In this document: one piece after another, positions 1 through 9,664 of the stretch
Layout of the letters: each line of letters opens with the position of its first letter
Position numbering within the stretch: position 1 is the stretch's first letter
Assembly (NCBI GenBank): GCA_014529385.2
Contig: CM043964.1
Location: 6,169,997-6,233,996 of the forward strand
Direction of reading: 5' to 3'
Source of the DNA: Adiantum capillus-veneris
Lineage: Eukaryota > Streptophyta > Polypodiopsida > Polypodiales > Pteridaceae
DNA: 64,000 nt
The notes under the pieces: generated by a model
What the model was told of the DNA's origin: nothing
What the model saw: the letters and a program-made list of their open reading frames with translations, nothing else
Database searches by the model: none
Program-made: the position numbers and the translations under genes

Positions 1-1
1 A

Positions 2-2593
2 TGTATTGTATGTTCATCAAAACCGCCAGCAGAGTATTCGACATTATATCAGATAATGATAGCTCCGGAATGGAGTCAGTATATTGTTGAATATCTCACA
101 AATAGAACTTTCCCAGAAGGAACGTCAAAAGCTCGTCAGAAATCTGTAGAGACAGAAGCTAGAGATTACGCTCTAATTGGAGATCAACTCTATAAGAGAG
201 GTAAAGACAACCAGCTTAGGATTTGCGCATCAGAGTCTGAGTATGTGATAATCCTGGAGCAAGCTCATGGAGGAGTAGGTGGAGGCCATTTCTCAGGTGA
301 TAAGACAGCAAGACTTGTCTTAGCCGCAGGAATATGGTGGCCAACATTACATATGGACGCTGAGGAATACGTTAAACGGTGTGATGACTGTCAGCGGACC
401 AAAGTACCACTTAAAAGAGATGATATGCCGCTTAGACCAATGATGGGGGCAAGAGCTTTTGCAAAATGGAGGATTGATTATGTCGGACCCATTTCACCTC
501 CTGCATATAAGACTCATGCACAATACATCGTTGTGGCTACAGACTATCTAACAAAGTGGGTCGAAGCAAAGGCAACTCAAAAAGCAGATGCCAGGACCAC
601 GACACAATTTCTATATGAATACGTCTTTGTACGATATGGATTGCCAATAGAAATTGTGAGTGATCGAGGCACACATTTTATAAATGAAGTGATAGAGATC
701 CTTCTAGCTGAATTCATGGTAATCCATAGGAAATCAGCCCCGTATCATCCACAAGCAAACGGACAAGCTGAAGCAACAAACAAAACCATATGCACGGTCC
801 TTACGAAGATTGTATCTGAGTCGAGAACTGTCTGGGACCAGAAGTTGCATTCAACATTATGGGCATATAGGGTAGCATATAAAACATCAATAGGAACGAC
901 CCCATATAGCATGGTTTTTGGGCTAAATGCTATCTTACCAATAGAATTCTTGATTTCAACCTTAAGGGTGGCTAAGGATCTAGAGTGGATAGGGCACGAG
1001 CTTTCTGATAGAATAGATGACCTGAAAAAGCTAGACGAGCTTCGCCTAAAAGCAGTAGCTTCTATCTACGCTCAAAAAAGGCGACAAAAGGAATTTTTTG
1101 ATAAGCATGTGCGGACTAAAGAGTTTAAGGTTGGGGACTATGTCCTAGTTTACACTCTGAAACAGCATGCTAAGAAGCTTAAAAAGCGAGGGATGGGACC
1201 TCTGGTGATTAAAGATCTATCACCAAGTGGAGCCGTCAAGCTTGCTACATTAGACGGAGAAGAAATGCCCAATTGGATTAGTGGATGCAGAGTGAAAAAG
1301 TATCTTTTGCCGCTAACCCAAGACATGCTTCTCAAAATACATCAAGAAAAGCTGCGTGTCCAGAAAAAGAAAAAGATTGTGGAGGAAGTGCAAGCCGAGG
1401 CGAAGGAAAGAATGGAGAAAAGAAGACTACTACGTCAGAAACAACGCAATGAAGGAGCAATACGAATAAACGCAGTCAGTATAACAAAAATGGATAATGA
1501 CAAAGAAGAACCCATCATTGAATGCAAAGTAGGAACCAACCAAATCAAAGCCAGAGCACTATTGGATTCAGGAGCTCAAACTAACCTACTTTCACTCAGT
1601 TTGTACGGACAATTGACAAATGACACTAAGTTACAAACTGCCAAGCAAGAGTTAAAGAGTTACTCTGAGAATCCAATCAAAACTGTCGGATGCACAGTTT
1701 TACATATACAGATTAACCAGTATGTGTATCCTCATATGTTTTACGTGGTTGAAGACCAAGCTACACAACATCCATTATTGCTAGGACAACCATGGCAGAA
1801 GCAATACAATGCAATGATTGACTGGAGTTCTAAATCAGTGCTTATCAAATACGAAGGTGAAAGTCAATCAGTTAAGTTCACCAAAGGAGCAGAGCCAACT
1901 CCAAAGGAAGAATCCAAGAACAAAGATAAACAACAACCAGAGAAAAAGAAGAAGCAATGGCAACCAAAAGTTTCTATACAAATGGATTGCTCTTCGAAGA
2001 GGAACTCTCAACATTGGATAAGGAAGACAAGCAATAATATAACAGCTCAACCTTGCAAAAAAACGGAGTCAAAGTTGGTATGGAGACCAAAAAAGGTTGT
2101 GCCAGAGAACACAAAGGTGGAAAAAAGAGTCTTCAATACCAGACAACAGAGTGATTCCAGACAATCAAGGACAGTGAAACAGATCTGGATTCCAAAGAAG
2201 TTCATGACGGCACAAAGCTATAGCAAGCAAATTTGGATCCCAAGGATTTGTAAACAGGAACTCCCTTCAGTACAATCCACGGAAACTCCTAGGTATTTCA
2301 CGGCGAGGAAATCAACACAAAGAACAAAGCAGGTTTGGGTCGAAAAGAGTTTGTGGCAAGCACAAGCGAAGCGGAAGCAGATTTGGATTGTGAAAAAGAA
2401 CAACAAGGTAAAGAAGAATCCATCTACTGATTCTACTACCGAAGTGCCAAAACCAACCCAAAACCCGACCACCAATCCTTCAATCAAACAAAGAGCAGCT
2501 TTATTGGAAAGACTGTTGTATCATCGCTCTACAATTGCATTGGGAACTTATGACCAAAACAACTACAATGCTTCGCCCACAGACACTTCATAG
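2..2593 (+). CDS. Ty3/gypsy polyprotein, C-terminal part: integrase, accessory retropepsin-like domain, W-x-P-K tail
   Basis: The frame is open from the window edge, so the first ATG (56) is probably not the true start and RT lies upstream of the window. Residues are counted from that ATG. An integrase zinc finger reads H71-x6-H78-x30-C109-x2-C112. The catalytic core has D141 (RIDYVG), D203 (SDRGTH) and E239 (GQAEAT), giving the D-x35-E spacing of retroviral-type integrases. A GPY/F-like module follows near residue 380. Unusually, the same frame then continues into a retropepsin-like domain (ALLDSGAQTNLL, D504; later LLLGQPW) and a Lys/Gln-rich tail with six W-containing repeats (KQWQPK, LVWRPK, KQIWIPK, KQIWIPR, KQVWVEK, KQIWIVK). 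Integrase inserts the cDNA into the genome. The role of the tail is unknown. The frame has no internal stop, so this is the best preserved member of its type here. Confidence 0.88.
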   Translation, partial: CIVCSSKPPAEYSTLYQIMIAPEWSQYIVEYLTNRTFPEGTSKARQKSVETEARDYALIGDQLYKRGKDNQLRICASESEYVIILEQAHGGVGGGHFSGDKTARLVLAAGIWWPTLHMDAEEYVKRCDDCQRTKVPLKRDDMPLRPMMGARAFAKWRIDYVGPISPPAYKTHAQYIVVATDYLTKWVEAKATQKADARTTTQFLYEYVFVRYGLPIEIVSDRGTHFINEVIEILLAEFMVIHRKSAPYHPQANGQAEATNKTICTVLTKIVSESRTVWDQKLHSTLWAYRVAYKTSIGTTPYSMVFGLNAILPIEFLISTLRVAKDLEWIGHELSDRIDDLKKLDELRLKAVASIYAQKRRQKEFFDKHVRTKEFKVGDYVLVYTLKQHAKKLKKRGMGPLVIKDLSPSGAVKLATLDGEEMPNWISGCRVKKYLLPLTQDMLLKIHQEKLRVQKKKKIVEEVQAEAKERMEKRRLLRQKQRNEGAIRINAVSITKMDNDKEEPIIECKVGTNQIKARALLDSGAQTNLLSLSLYGQLTNDTKLQTAKQELKSYSENPIKTVGCTVLHIQINQYVYPHMFYVVEDQATQHPLLLGQPWQKQYNAMIDWSSKSVLIKYEGESQSVKFTKGAEPTPKEESKNKDKQQPEKKKKQWQPKVSIQMDCSSKRNSQHWIRKTSNNITAQPCKKTESKLVWRPKKVVPENTKVEKRVFNTRQQSDSRQSRTVKQIWIPKKFMTAQSYSKQIWIPRICKQELPSVQSTETPRYFTARKSTQRTKQVWVEKSLWQAQAKRKQIWIVKKNNKVKKNPSTDSTTEVPKPTQNPTTNPSIKQRAALLERLLYHRSTIALGTYDQNNYNASPTDTS

Positions 2594-2628
2594 TCGTCCA
2601 GGAGGACTCAGACTAGGAGGGGGGGAGG
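2592..2628 (+). other. Hairpin plus polypurine tract ending the Ty3/gypsy element
   Basis: Right after the stop codon, AGTC-GTCC, an AGGA loop and GGAC-TCA-GACT can pair as a bulged stem (2592-2614). A purine run (AGGAGGGGGGGAGG, 2615-2628) follows at once. In LTR retrotransposons such a tract primes plus-strand DNA synthesis and marks the start of the 3' LTR. The LTR should begin near 2629, but the sequence there is not a clear TG start and I could not find its other end. Confidence 0.55.
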
Positions 2629-4239
2629 TATACAGGTATACAGGAGCTACAAAGCAGCTACAAGCGACAAAAAACAAAGAAAAACAAAAAATTATATTAC
2701 AAGGGCAGTGTCTTATATGATTTTGCAATTTTTATGTTTGATTGCGGATATTGATAATATTTATGCCCTTATATATCTCGTTTTGCAACAAGAAGAGATC
2801 AAATGATGAATTTGGGTCTCTAGACGTGTAAATATCACTAAATAAAAGTGTTTTTGAAGCTAAAAAGTGGAAAAAAGTGGTAATCCAAGTCCAGAAATCA
2901 CAAATAAGTGTATATTCATATACACAGGGTTACCAACTATTTATTGTGTATGTTTGGAATTTTTTGGCTTCAATTTGCTATTTTCCTTTATTTTTTATGA
3001 TTTTCTTGATAAAAGTAAAAGAAAAATAAAAAAGCAGGTGAAACGAGATCAGAAAAAAGAAAAAAAAAGATGGTGATGATCCTAATGACAAGGGCAACCC
3101 ATGGTAAAAATTGAGTACAATTCGGGAAAAGTTGCGAAAAGCCCGAAATGACAGAATTTTGGCAAAGTGGACAGATTTCTCAGAAAGAGGTCAAACGGAG
3201 TCCAAATTGAGAAATTTCAAATCCTAAAGTGCATTTCACGACAAGATAAGAGCACATGTCAAATTTGGTAACAAGTGATCCGGGAAGTCCGAAGTTAAGT
3301 ATTTTTCACATCACTTTCAAGCTCATTTCCACTATTACCTTCTTGGACATAGCAAAGAGCACACAGGAGCATCCAACCTTCTACAGCCTTCTACGACTGC
3401 TACGAGAGCTCAGAGGACACCAGACATGAGAGGTAGACTCGTTGCCATAAGCTTTTGATGCTTATCATTAACTTTTGTCGCGAAAACTGACCAAAACTAA
3501 GAAACAAGAGCAGATGGGGAATGCGGTAGAATGCTAGGTAGTGGCACAATCGCCTAACCAAACCTTGCAAGAACTTATAGGTGGGTTACCCTAGTATAGA
3601 AGATGGGTTTCTAACACTCAAAGCTCGAGAAAGAACGACTGGAAAAACCCTAGGTCAACAGAGCCTGCAAGAGGCAAACAGGAAAAAGTTGTCGAAACGA
3701 CACAAAACTTCTCAGGTAGCTTAACAACATCGAGGGCAATGCAACCATGGAGTATCTCCAGGTTTGGACCACCAAAAGTAGGTCGGAACAACCGATTCGG
3801 CTGCGGACACACAAAGCGTCATTTTGGCATAACGGCTGAAATTGACGACGGAATGAAATGAAACTTCACAAGCAGCTTCAAGTAACTATTGATGACTTAT
3901 GTTTGCAAGCAAAACCCAAAAGAAAGCTGATCCACTTACCGATGGTGAAAAAGACGCTTTCGGACAACCAAAAGGAGAAAGATGGAGAACGGGGAGCCAA
4001 AGACAAGTTCAACCAAATAGATGGCTTCACAACATATCCAATGAGCTGGAAATGCAACTCTCGAGAAGAAAAGTTGAAGAAATTCAACTCCAAGGCAAAA
4101 AGACAACTTCGGAGACTGAAATTCCTATAAGGGGGCTTTTTAGCTAAACTGATGACTTTTTAAGTTGAAAACTAGTTAGCAGGGCTTAGGGCACTAGCAC
4201 AAAGCATTCTTTGCACAAAAACACCAACATTTCAAGAAA
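2629..4239. other. Non-coding stretch, presumed LTR/flank, no gene recognised
   Basis: AT-rich, with only short unconvincing reading frames. By position the first part should be the 3' LTR of the preceding Ty3/gypsy element, but no second copy is visible to define its ends. A Lys-rich frame at 3858-4147 has no recognisable domain and is followed by a short purine run near 4130. I see no promoter or RNA gene that I can support. Confidence 0.4.
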
Positions 4240-5250
4240 AGACATCATACGCGTATGATGTTTCACAGCATGAATTTCACATCCATTTCAACATTTGAGT
4301 GCATAGCTTCATTCCACATGTTAATCACATCCTATGAACCAAGTATCATGAGAATTGGAGTTAGAAAACCCAAGGAAAACCAAAAAGACGCAAAGTAGGC
4401 CATAAAATTGATTTTTGGTCCTAATTTTGTCAAAATAACTCCAAACTCATTGAAACTTTGTAGGATTGTTGATTAACACATCTACAAGCTATCTGGAACC
4501 AAAAAGCACCATTTTGACACAAAAGACATTATACGTGTATGATGTCTATTTGCACTTACAGAGCCAAAACTGCTCATTTGTCATCATACATCCATTTTAT
4601 ATATCTAATACATGCTACATGTGAAATTTGGAACCATTTGGTCAAGAGGATCACCCCATTAGCCCAATTGAGGGAAAATCCTTCACCTAAAGCCTATTTT
4701 TGGCCCAAATCCAACATACTCAAGTCCAAACCAAGATTTGAGTAGGGACAGTCCTTCACTAGTACATGGGGAGTCCAGAGAACCAATCCCATGCAAAATT
4801 GATGAAAAAGACATCATACGCGTATGATGTCTCCAGAGCCATTTTTAGCCCAAAATCTATCCAAACTTCATAAATCCACTGAATAAGCCTATCTAAAGCC
4901 AAATCCAAGCTTATAGAGAAATTTGATCCAAAAATACACTAAAAGACATCATACGCGTATAATGTCTCACTATGTGATTTTGGCACCTCAGGGCTTCAAC
5001 CACCAAACAGAAGTGATCTACATGCCATTTGAAAGTGAACCACCAAGTTTTATCCAATTTGGATCATAAAATCCAAATCCCTTTCAAAATTTTGCCAAGA
5101 GCTGGAACTGGACTAAACTAGCCAAAACTTGACCAAATGGGATCCAAACTCAAATCCAAGCATATGATACTCATGTATACACTATCAGCTACAAGCACAA
5201 CCAATATGAAGTCATTTTGACACAAAAGACATCATACGCGTATGATGTCT
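4240..5250. repeat. Array of five 24-bp palindromes at about 284-bp spacing
   Basis: A near-identical palindrome recurs five times: 4240-4263, 4524-4547, 4809-4832, 4944-4967 and 5227-5250. Each is AGACATCATACG followed by its own reverse complement. The copies at 4809 and 5227 are perfect and the others carry one to three changes. Start-to-start distances are 284, 285, 135 and 283 bp. The bases before some copies also match (ATTTTGACACAAAAGACAT at about 4511 and 5215), so this looks like a decayed tandem array with the palindrome better preserved than the rest of the unit. It lies upstream of the element A ORF, in what would be its leader. It could be a dimeric protein-binding site, a DNA or RNA hairpin, or young satellite-like sequence. 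Confidence 0.8.
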
Positions 5251-5416
5251 CCAGCATGATTTTGAGCCCATTTTGCATATTTTTTCACCTACCTTGCATC
5301 CTTAGGCCCTGAATAGCTCATGTTTCAATTTTCAAGTCATTTGAATAGTTGAAAGCTTCATTTTGGCTTTCAGTACTAAAAAGATGCTAACTTCTGAAAT
5401 TGGAGTTAAAGGATCC

Positions 5417-6609
5417 ATGGATTCCGCCAAGTCATCGGCAACGAAGAGAAAAAGACGACAATTAAAGATGCTCTTGCAGAAGCGGAACCCTTTGACATTC
5501 CAGCAGAAACCCTCAAGCCAACCAAAACTTGGGTGGAGGAAGCAGTATTGGAGAAAGAGGGAATAAGGATCTACCAGGGGACTTTCAGAGATCCTCAAGG
5601 GCAAGCGGTGGATGTACCGATGATCCCACAGGAATTGGTAGATTATAGCACGTCAGAAGACATCAACAGATACCTGGAAAGGGCAGACTTGCACAGTTTC
5701 TTCACCGCGAGACCATCAGGTGTGGATACAAGAAGAGTGTACGAGTTGGCAACATCCATTCAGAAGGATGGAAAAGCCACATTGACAGCCATGGATGGAG
5801 AGAAAATAGAAGTACAGATCACTCCACAGCTCATCGCAGACGCATTGAAGCTGCACAACAAAGGGAGCTCGGTCAGGGAAAGAAGGGAGGCCATAGAGGT
5901 CTATGGGCCCAAGAAGCAAAATGCAACCTATGGAGATATGGCGAACCCAAGAGCGGAAACCCTTTGCCGACTGTACAACCAATTTCTTCATGTTTGCAGT
6001 AAAAGACCGCAAAGGTATACGACACCACCCCATGCCATTGCGACCACCATCACATGGGCATTAAAGAGCAATATGCCAAAAGAGGTGAATTACGCTCAAC
6101 ACATCCACGAGCAAGTAATTGCCATGCACAACGAGAAGCCAAAGTACATAGGAGGAGCGAAAATTCTGACAAGAATAGCTTATGAAGCTATTGGAGCTAG
6201 AGATCAGTGGCCAAAGGTTCCCTCCCAGAATGAGTGGCTTAGAGAAGCCGATGAGGAGGAAGAACAACCCGAAGTATCCAAGAGGCTATCCACAAGAGCA
6301 CGCCGGAAAATAGAAGTAGTTTCAGAACCTGCAGAGGATGTGGACGAGCCGCTTAAGAAGAAAGTAAAGACGAAGGTTGCTCCCAAGCAAACCAAAAGTC
6401 AGAAAGCGGCAAGAATGGAAAGACTAGTGGAGCAGTTTAGAGCGGAAAGAGCTCTAAAGGGTGACTTTGAAGAAAAAGTGGCGAAACTAGCTCAGCCAGG
6501 CCACATATTGATCAATACGATCAATATATTAAAGCTTATGAGGAGTCGGAGGCTATTCTGGAGCAGCAACCTGTCGAGCCATACACTGAAGAGGAGGTAC
6601 AGCAATTAA
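5417..6609 (+). pseudogene. Element A ORF, N-terminal domain (family shared with 62710-64000)
   Basis: The likely start is the ATG at 5417 (MDSAKSSATKRKRR). A frameshift near 5455 moves the frame to one that reads on through IKDALAEAEPFDIPAE and IRIYQGTFRDPQG to 6609. Conserved landmarks shared with the minus-strand copy near 63995-63192 include VPMIPQE against VMIPKEA, VDTRRVYELATSIQ-DG against IDFKRVQQLIETIQEDG, VQITPQLIADALKL against IQITKEIIKEALKL, SKRPQRYTTPPHAI against SKRLPRYTTPHGVI, and YEAIGARDQ against YRAIGAADQ. The layout is loosely like the domain called putative plant transposon protein in plant TE ORFs, a resemblance from memory only. No catalytic motif is evident. The 3' end leaves frame near 6500, where a second frameshift leads into the coiled-coil part. 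Confidence 0.7.
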
Positions 6610-7709
6610 AAGCTAAGCTGAAAAAAGACGACAAGGGGAAAAGGAAAGTAGATGAGTCTACTAAGCCTCTAGAGAAAGATGGGCAAGCCAACAAAGGGAA
6701 AGCCAAGGAAGCTGAGAACAGATATCCCTCTATGACTGATGTACCAAGCCCTAAGAAGACGGAAAAAATTGTGGAGGAGACCACAGTAGAGGTGGACACA
6801 GATGATTTGGAAAAGCCAGAGGCCGAGACCAAAGAAAAGAAGATAGATCCAGTTCAGCAAAAGAGAAATGATTATGAGGATCTGGTAGAGATAGGATACG
6901 CCGAAGAAGAGGCCCTTGAGGCAGTTTATGGGATCACCCTACAAAAACAAGATGAACGGAGAGGAACGGAGGAAAAAACAAAGAGTAAAAAAGAAGGTGA
7001 AGAGAAACTGGACGAACCAAAAGTACTAGAAGAGCCAAAGCCAGTGGAGGTGGTGGCAGAAAGAGCTTTAGAGTTGACAGATGATGATGAAAAAGACGTG
7101 CACATGGTGCATGAACTGCTCAACAAGATAAAAGAAAGGTCCAAGGCAAAGGAAGTAGATATTGAGACAGCCAAACAAAGGGAAGCGGAGTTGCAGAGAA
7201 AATTAGAGAATGCTATGACTGAATCTGAAAGTCATAAAGCATCACTCTATGACGCGGAAAACGAGAGAGACGGCTTGATACTCCAGCTAGCCGAGGCTTC
7301 AGGAGAAGTAACAAGTGCACAGAAAGCAAGGGAGCGAATAGAGGATGAGTTGGAGGCGCCCAAGGATGAGCTCATTGAGCTAAGGGAGAGAGTCGAGCTC
7401 CAAGAAAGAACAATCACTAGACTCAGGACTACCCCTAGAGCTAGCAGAGCAGGAACCGAACAAGAGGGAGTTATCATACCAGCTTTGGAAGACCAGGTCC
7501 GAAGTTTACAAAGAGAGCTGAGATTAGAGCAAGTGCAAAGGTTGCACATTGCGGAGGGATCATTGGCCGCAGAGGAGAGGCTCACATTAGAAAATCAAAC
7601 ACTACGGACAGAGAATGAGGCCCTCCGTAAACAGCTCCAAGATCTACAAGAGCAACAAAGAAGAGAGAGAGAGAGACACCACAAGAAGAATCAGGTGGAG
7701 CAGCCATAG
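6531..7709 (+). pseudogene. Element A ORF, acidic and coiled-coil middle part
   Basis: This frame is open from about 6510 and continues the protein (KAYEESEAILEQQPVEPYTE) after a frameshift. It is rich in E and K, then becomes a long heptad-like coiled coil from about 7130 (AELQRKLENAM, VELQERTITRLR, LEDQVRSLQRELRLEQVQRL). The last segment matches the minus-strand copy (VEALKRELELERKQRLMIAE), so the coiled coil is homologous and not just low-complexity convergence. The frame ends where a GA dinucleotide run (about 7661-7675) interrupts it. The downstream frame picks up cleanly on the other side, so repeat slippage is the likely cause. It probably mediates self-association. Confidence 0.68.
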
Positions 7710-8674
7710 AGCTACCAGAAACTGGAGAGGCAACCACAATTGAAGATCCAGCCCCAGCTCAAGAGGTCACCTCGACTTCAAGAATCTCTGAAGAAGAAGA
7801 ACAAAGGCTCCATGACCAAATAGAAAAGTCAGCAGAGGAGAGTGCCAAGGCGGAAATGGAATGGGAGAGGAGACTCCTAATCTCCATTAGACTTCAGGGA
7901 CTAGACACAAAAGTGCTCCATGAACAGTGGATGCAACCCAGCCTGCCTTTCCCTTTGATGAAATTTGAAGTGCTAAAGACGAAAAAGAGAATAGAGGAGG
8001 AGCAGTATGTCGCTCTTTACGAAGGCGACATCACAACGGAGGAACAATCAAAGAAGATAGTAGATTCACAACCTAGATGGAGGAAAGGTTGGCTGAACAA
8101 ATACCCAGCCTACCTCATCTACTTGGTGGAGGCACCAAAGGAGATTCGGGAGGATGCAACCTTCTGCCCGGTGCCAAGAGTCAGAAACTGGAAAGAGCAT
8201 GGCAGGATTGCAGAAAAGAAGCCAAATTGGCTTAATTATCCCAGAATGCCAGGACCAAAGGCAGGAGAGAGAATAGGTAAAGCCTACATGGTGAAAACCC
8301 TAACGGGCACCATGAAGCTCTTTACTGGCTCTCCTGACCTTTCATGTTAGATGCTCAAGAAAATCTGCAGGACTCTCTTAGCTTGCATTGAAGTGTTCGC
8401 GCCAGATAAAGCCACGACCTCGAGTCTACTATCGACGGCCGACACGGTGATTGATATGATGTACGATCTTTCATTGCAGCCTTCTCCAAAAGTGTTACAC
8501 CTCCTATACCAAAGGATTATGTTTTTGCCTAGCTTCCACATGCAAACATTCGAAGAAGCTTTCTACACCGGCTTTTTCACCCACGAAAGCAAAATATTTG
8601 GCCCAACCTTGACCATCGGCAACCTACGATACGAATCACATTTGCAGATGCTCAAGACGACAGGACTTTATTGA
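7682..8674 (+). pseudogene. Element A ORF, conserved C-terminal domain, interrupted by one TAG
   Basis: The frame opens at 7682 (EESGGAAIELPETGEA) after the GA-run frameshift. It runs through IVDSQPRWRKGWL, YLIYLVEAP, KPNWLNYPRMPGPKAGERI and YMVKTLTGTM. A TAG at 8348-8350 then cuts it, and the same frame continues through ICRTLLACIE and LYQRIMFLPSFHMQTFEEAF to 8674. The minus-strand copy has IVDSQPKWRCEWL, LIHLVNAP, NPTWLNYPVLPGP and FLACLTTF, with a Lys codon where A has the stop. The truncated copy at 39706-40131 matches the end (LYQRIMFLPSYHLQAFEEAF). Three-way conservation argues that this domain was once under selection. Its function is unknown. Confidence 0.75.
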
Positions 8675-8687
8675 CCAAGCATAAAAG

Positions 8688-8723
8688 TCATGTCAGGGAT
8701 GACATGAACGCGGAGGGGGGGAG
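8688..8723 (+). other. Perfect 8-bp hairpin with GGGA loop and polypurine tract, element A
   Basis: TCATGTCA (8688-8695), a GGGA loop (8696-8699) and TGACATGA (8700-8707) form a perfect hairpin. The purine tract GGAGGGGGGGAG follows (8712-8723) and the LTR starts with TGTTGAG at 8724. Elements B and C have the same arrangement, with a paired change at the loop-closing position in B. It likely acts in reverse transcription or RNA structure at the 3' end. Confidence 0.7.
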
Positions 8724-9664
8724 TGTTGAGCCAGCAGAGGATCACACCCACATTTTTGCTCACACTCATCATTTTGTAACCATTGATTGTAATAAATGTC
8801 TTTTCGACATTAATTTTGATTTGAGCCATTCATTAAGTAACGGGACTCAATTGAGTTTCCAGCTTGTAATCTCGAAGTAATTTCACTTGCTGATGTAATT
8901 AGTTAGAGATGTTCTCACCTCCAAGGCTGAGGTATATAAGCCAAAGTTTTTGTAACCTAAAGGATTCAGAATTAATCAAGGTGAGTTTTTGAGCGCCGTG
9001 ATTGTGTCTGAGAGAGAGAGAGAGAGAGAGTGAGAGAGTCTTATCTACTTGCTACGCGAGCTACGGAGCCGCCATTGGAGAAGCGACACCGCCATTGTGT
9101 TAGCAACGGCGAGAGCTACGCACAGATACCAAGAGTGCGTGCTATTGGCTTCTATGTGTGGTAAGTTCCTACGAGCTTCGGTGTGAGTTTTCTTCCAACT
9201 CGTGTGTCAGAATGGAGCGTGCAGCATATCTATAGAACCACAACAAGTAGAGCTACACATTAGTACCATCGGGGTCAAGTTTCGATCACCTGTATTTTTC
9301 GGCTTGTCTTCATACGCGGTTACTGCACAGAGTGGTTATAGGTTGATTTTGGAGTTCAAGTCTTTAGGGTGTTGTTCTTACCTAGTGTATAGACTTCCCC
9401 TTGAGTTTGAGATCGATTCAATGATTCTAGATCTTGTTTCGTATAGCATTCGTTCGTAGTACGGATTTCAGTCACTTGCGTATTTTAGAACTTAGATTTG
9501 ATTTCCTTAGTAGTGATTGTCATTAGAAGGTCGAGTAGGCGATTTGACACCCACCTAGTTGTTTCCATGCGCCTGCGGGTCAAGCTCCGTCCTCGTTTGA
9601 CAAATTCTGTTGTTGGTTGAGTTCTCGCTATTTAGCTTCCGCTAGCAGCGTAACCGCCTTAACA
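8724..9664 (+). repeat. LTR of element A (941 bp)
   Basis: It begins TGTTGAGCC directly after the polypurine tract and ends CCGCCTTAACA. The end is placed by alignment with the LTRs of B and C: a shared block reads CCATGCGCCTGCGGGTC here and CCACGCGCCTGCGAGTC in B. A TATA-like box (TATATAA) lies at 8933-8939. A GA microsatellite at 9010-9038 sits just downstream, as in the LTR of element C. The segment GAGCTACACATTAG near 9249 is shared with B. The matching 5' LTR is not in the window, so insertion age cannot be estimated. Confidence 0.75.

Larger units (their letters stand above)
5417..9664 (+). mobile_element. Element A: LTR retroelement with a non-canonical ORF, 5' end missing
   Basis: A long degenerate ORF (5417-8674) is followed by a hairpin, a polypurine tract and a 941-bp LTR (8724-9664). 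The LTR resembles those at 38732-39653 and 54638-55572, and the ORF resembles coding sequence next to both. No gag, protease, RT, RNase H or integrase motif is present, so the element must be non-autonomous for transposition or was moved by a partner. No matching 5' LTR is found upstream of the ORF, so the copy is truncated or the 5' LTR was lost. The LTR runs directly into a piece of Ty3/gypsy RT at 9665, which is probably the sequence it inserted into. Confidence 0.75.

Noticed and set aside
4240-5250. CRISPR-like array of palindromic repeats
   Set aside because: Repeats are far apart (135-285 bp), only five, and the context is a plant transposon region.
9202-9459. 85-codon frame within LTR A
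   Set aside because: Lies inside LTR sequence and is not conserved in LTRs B and C.
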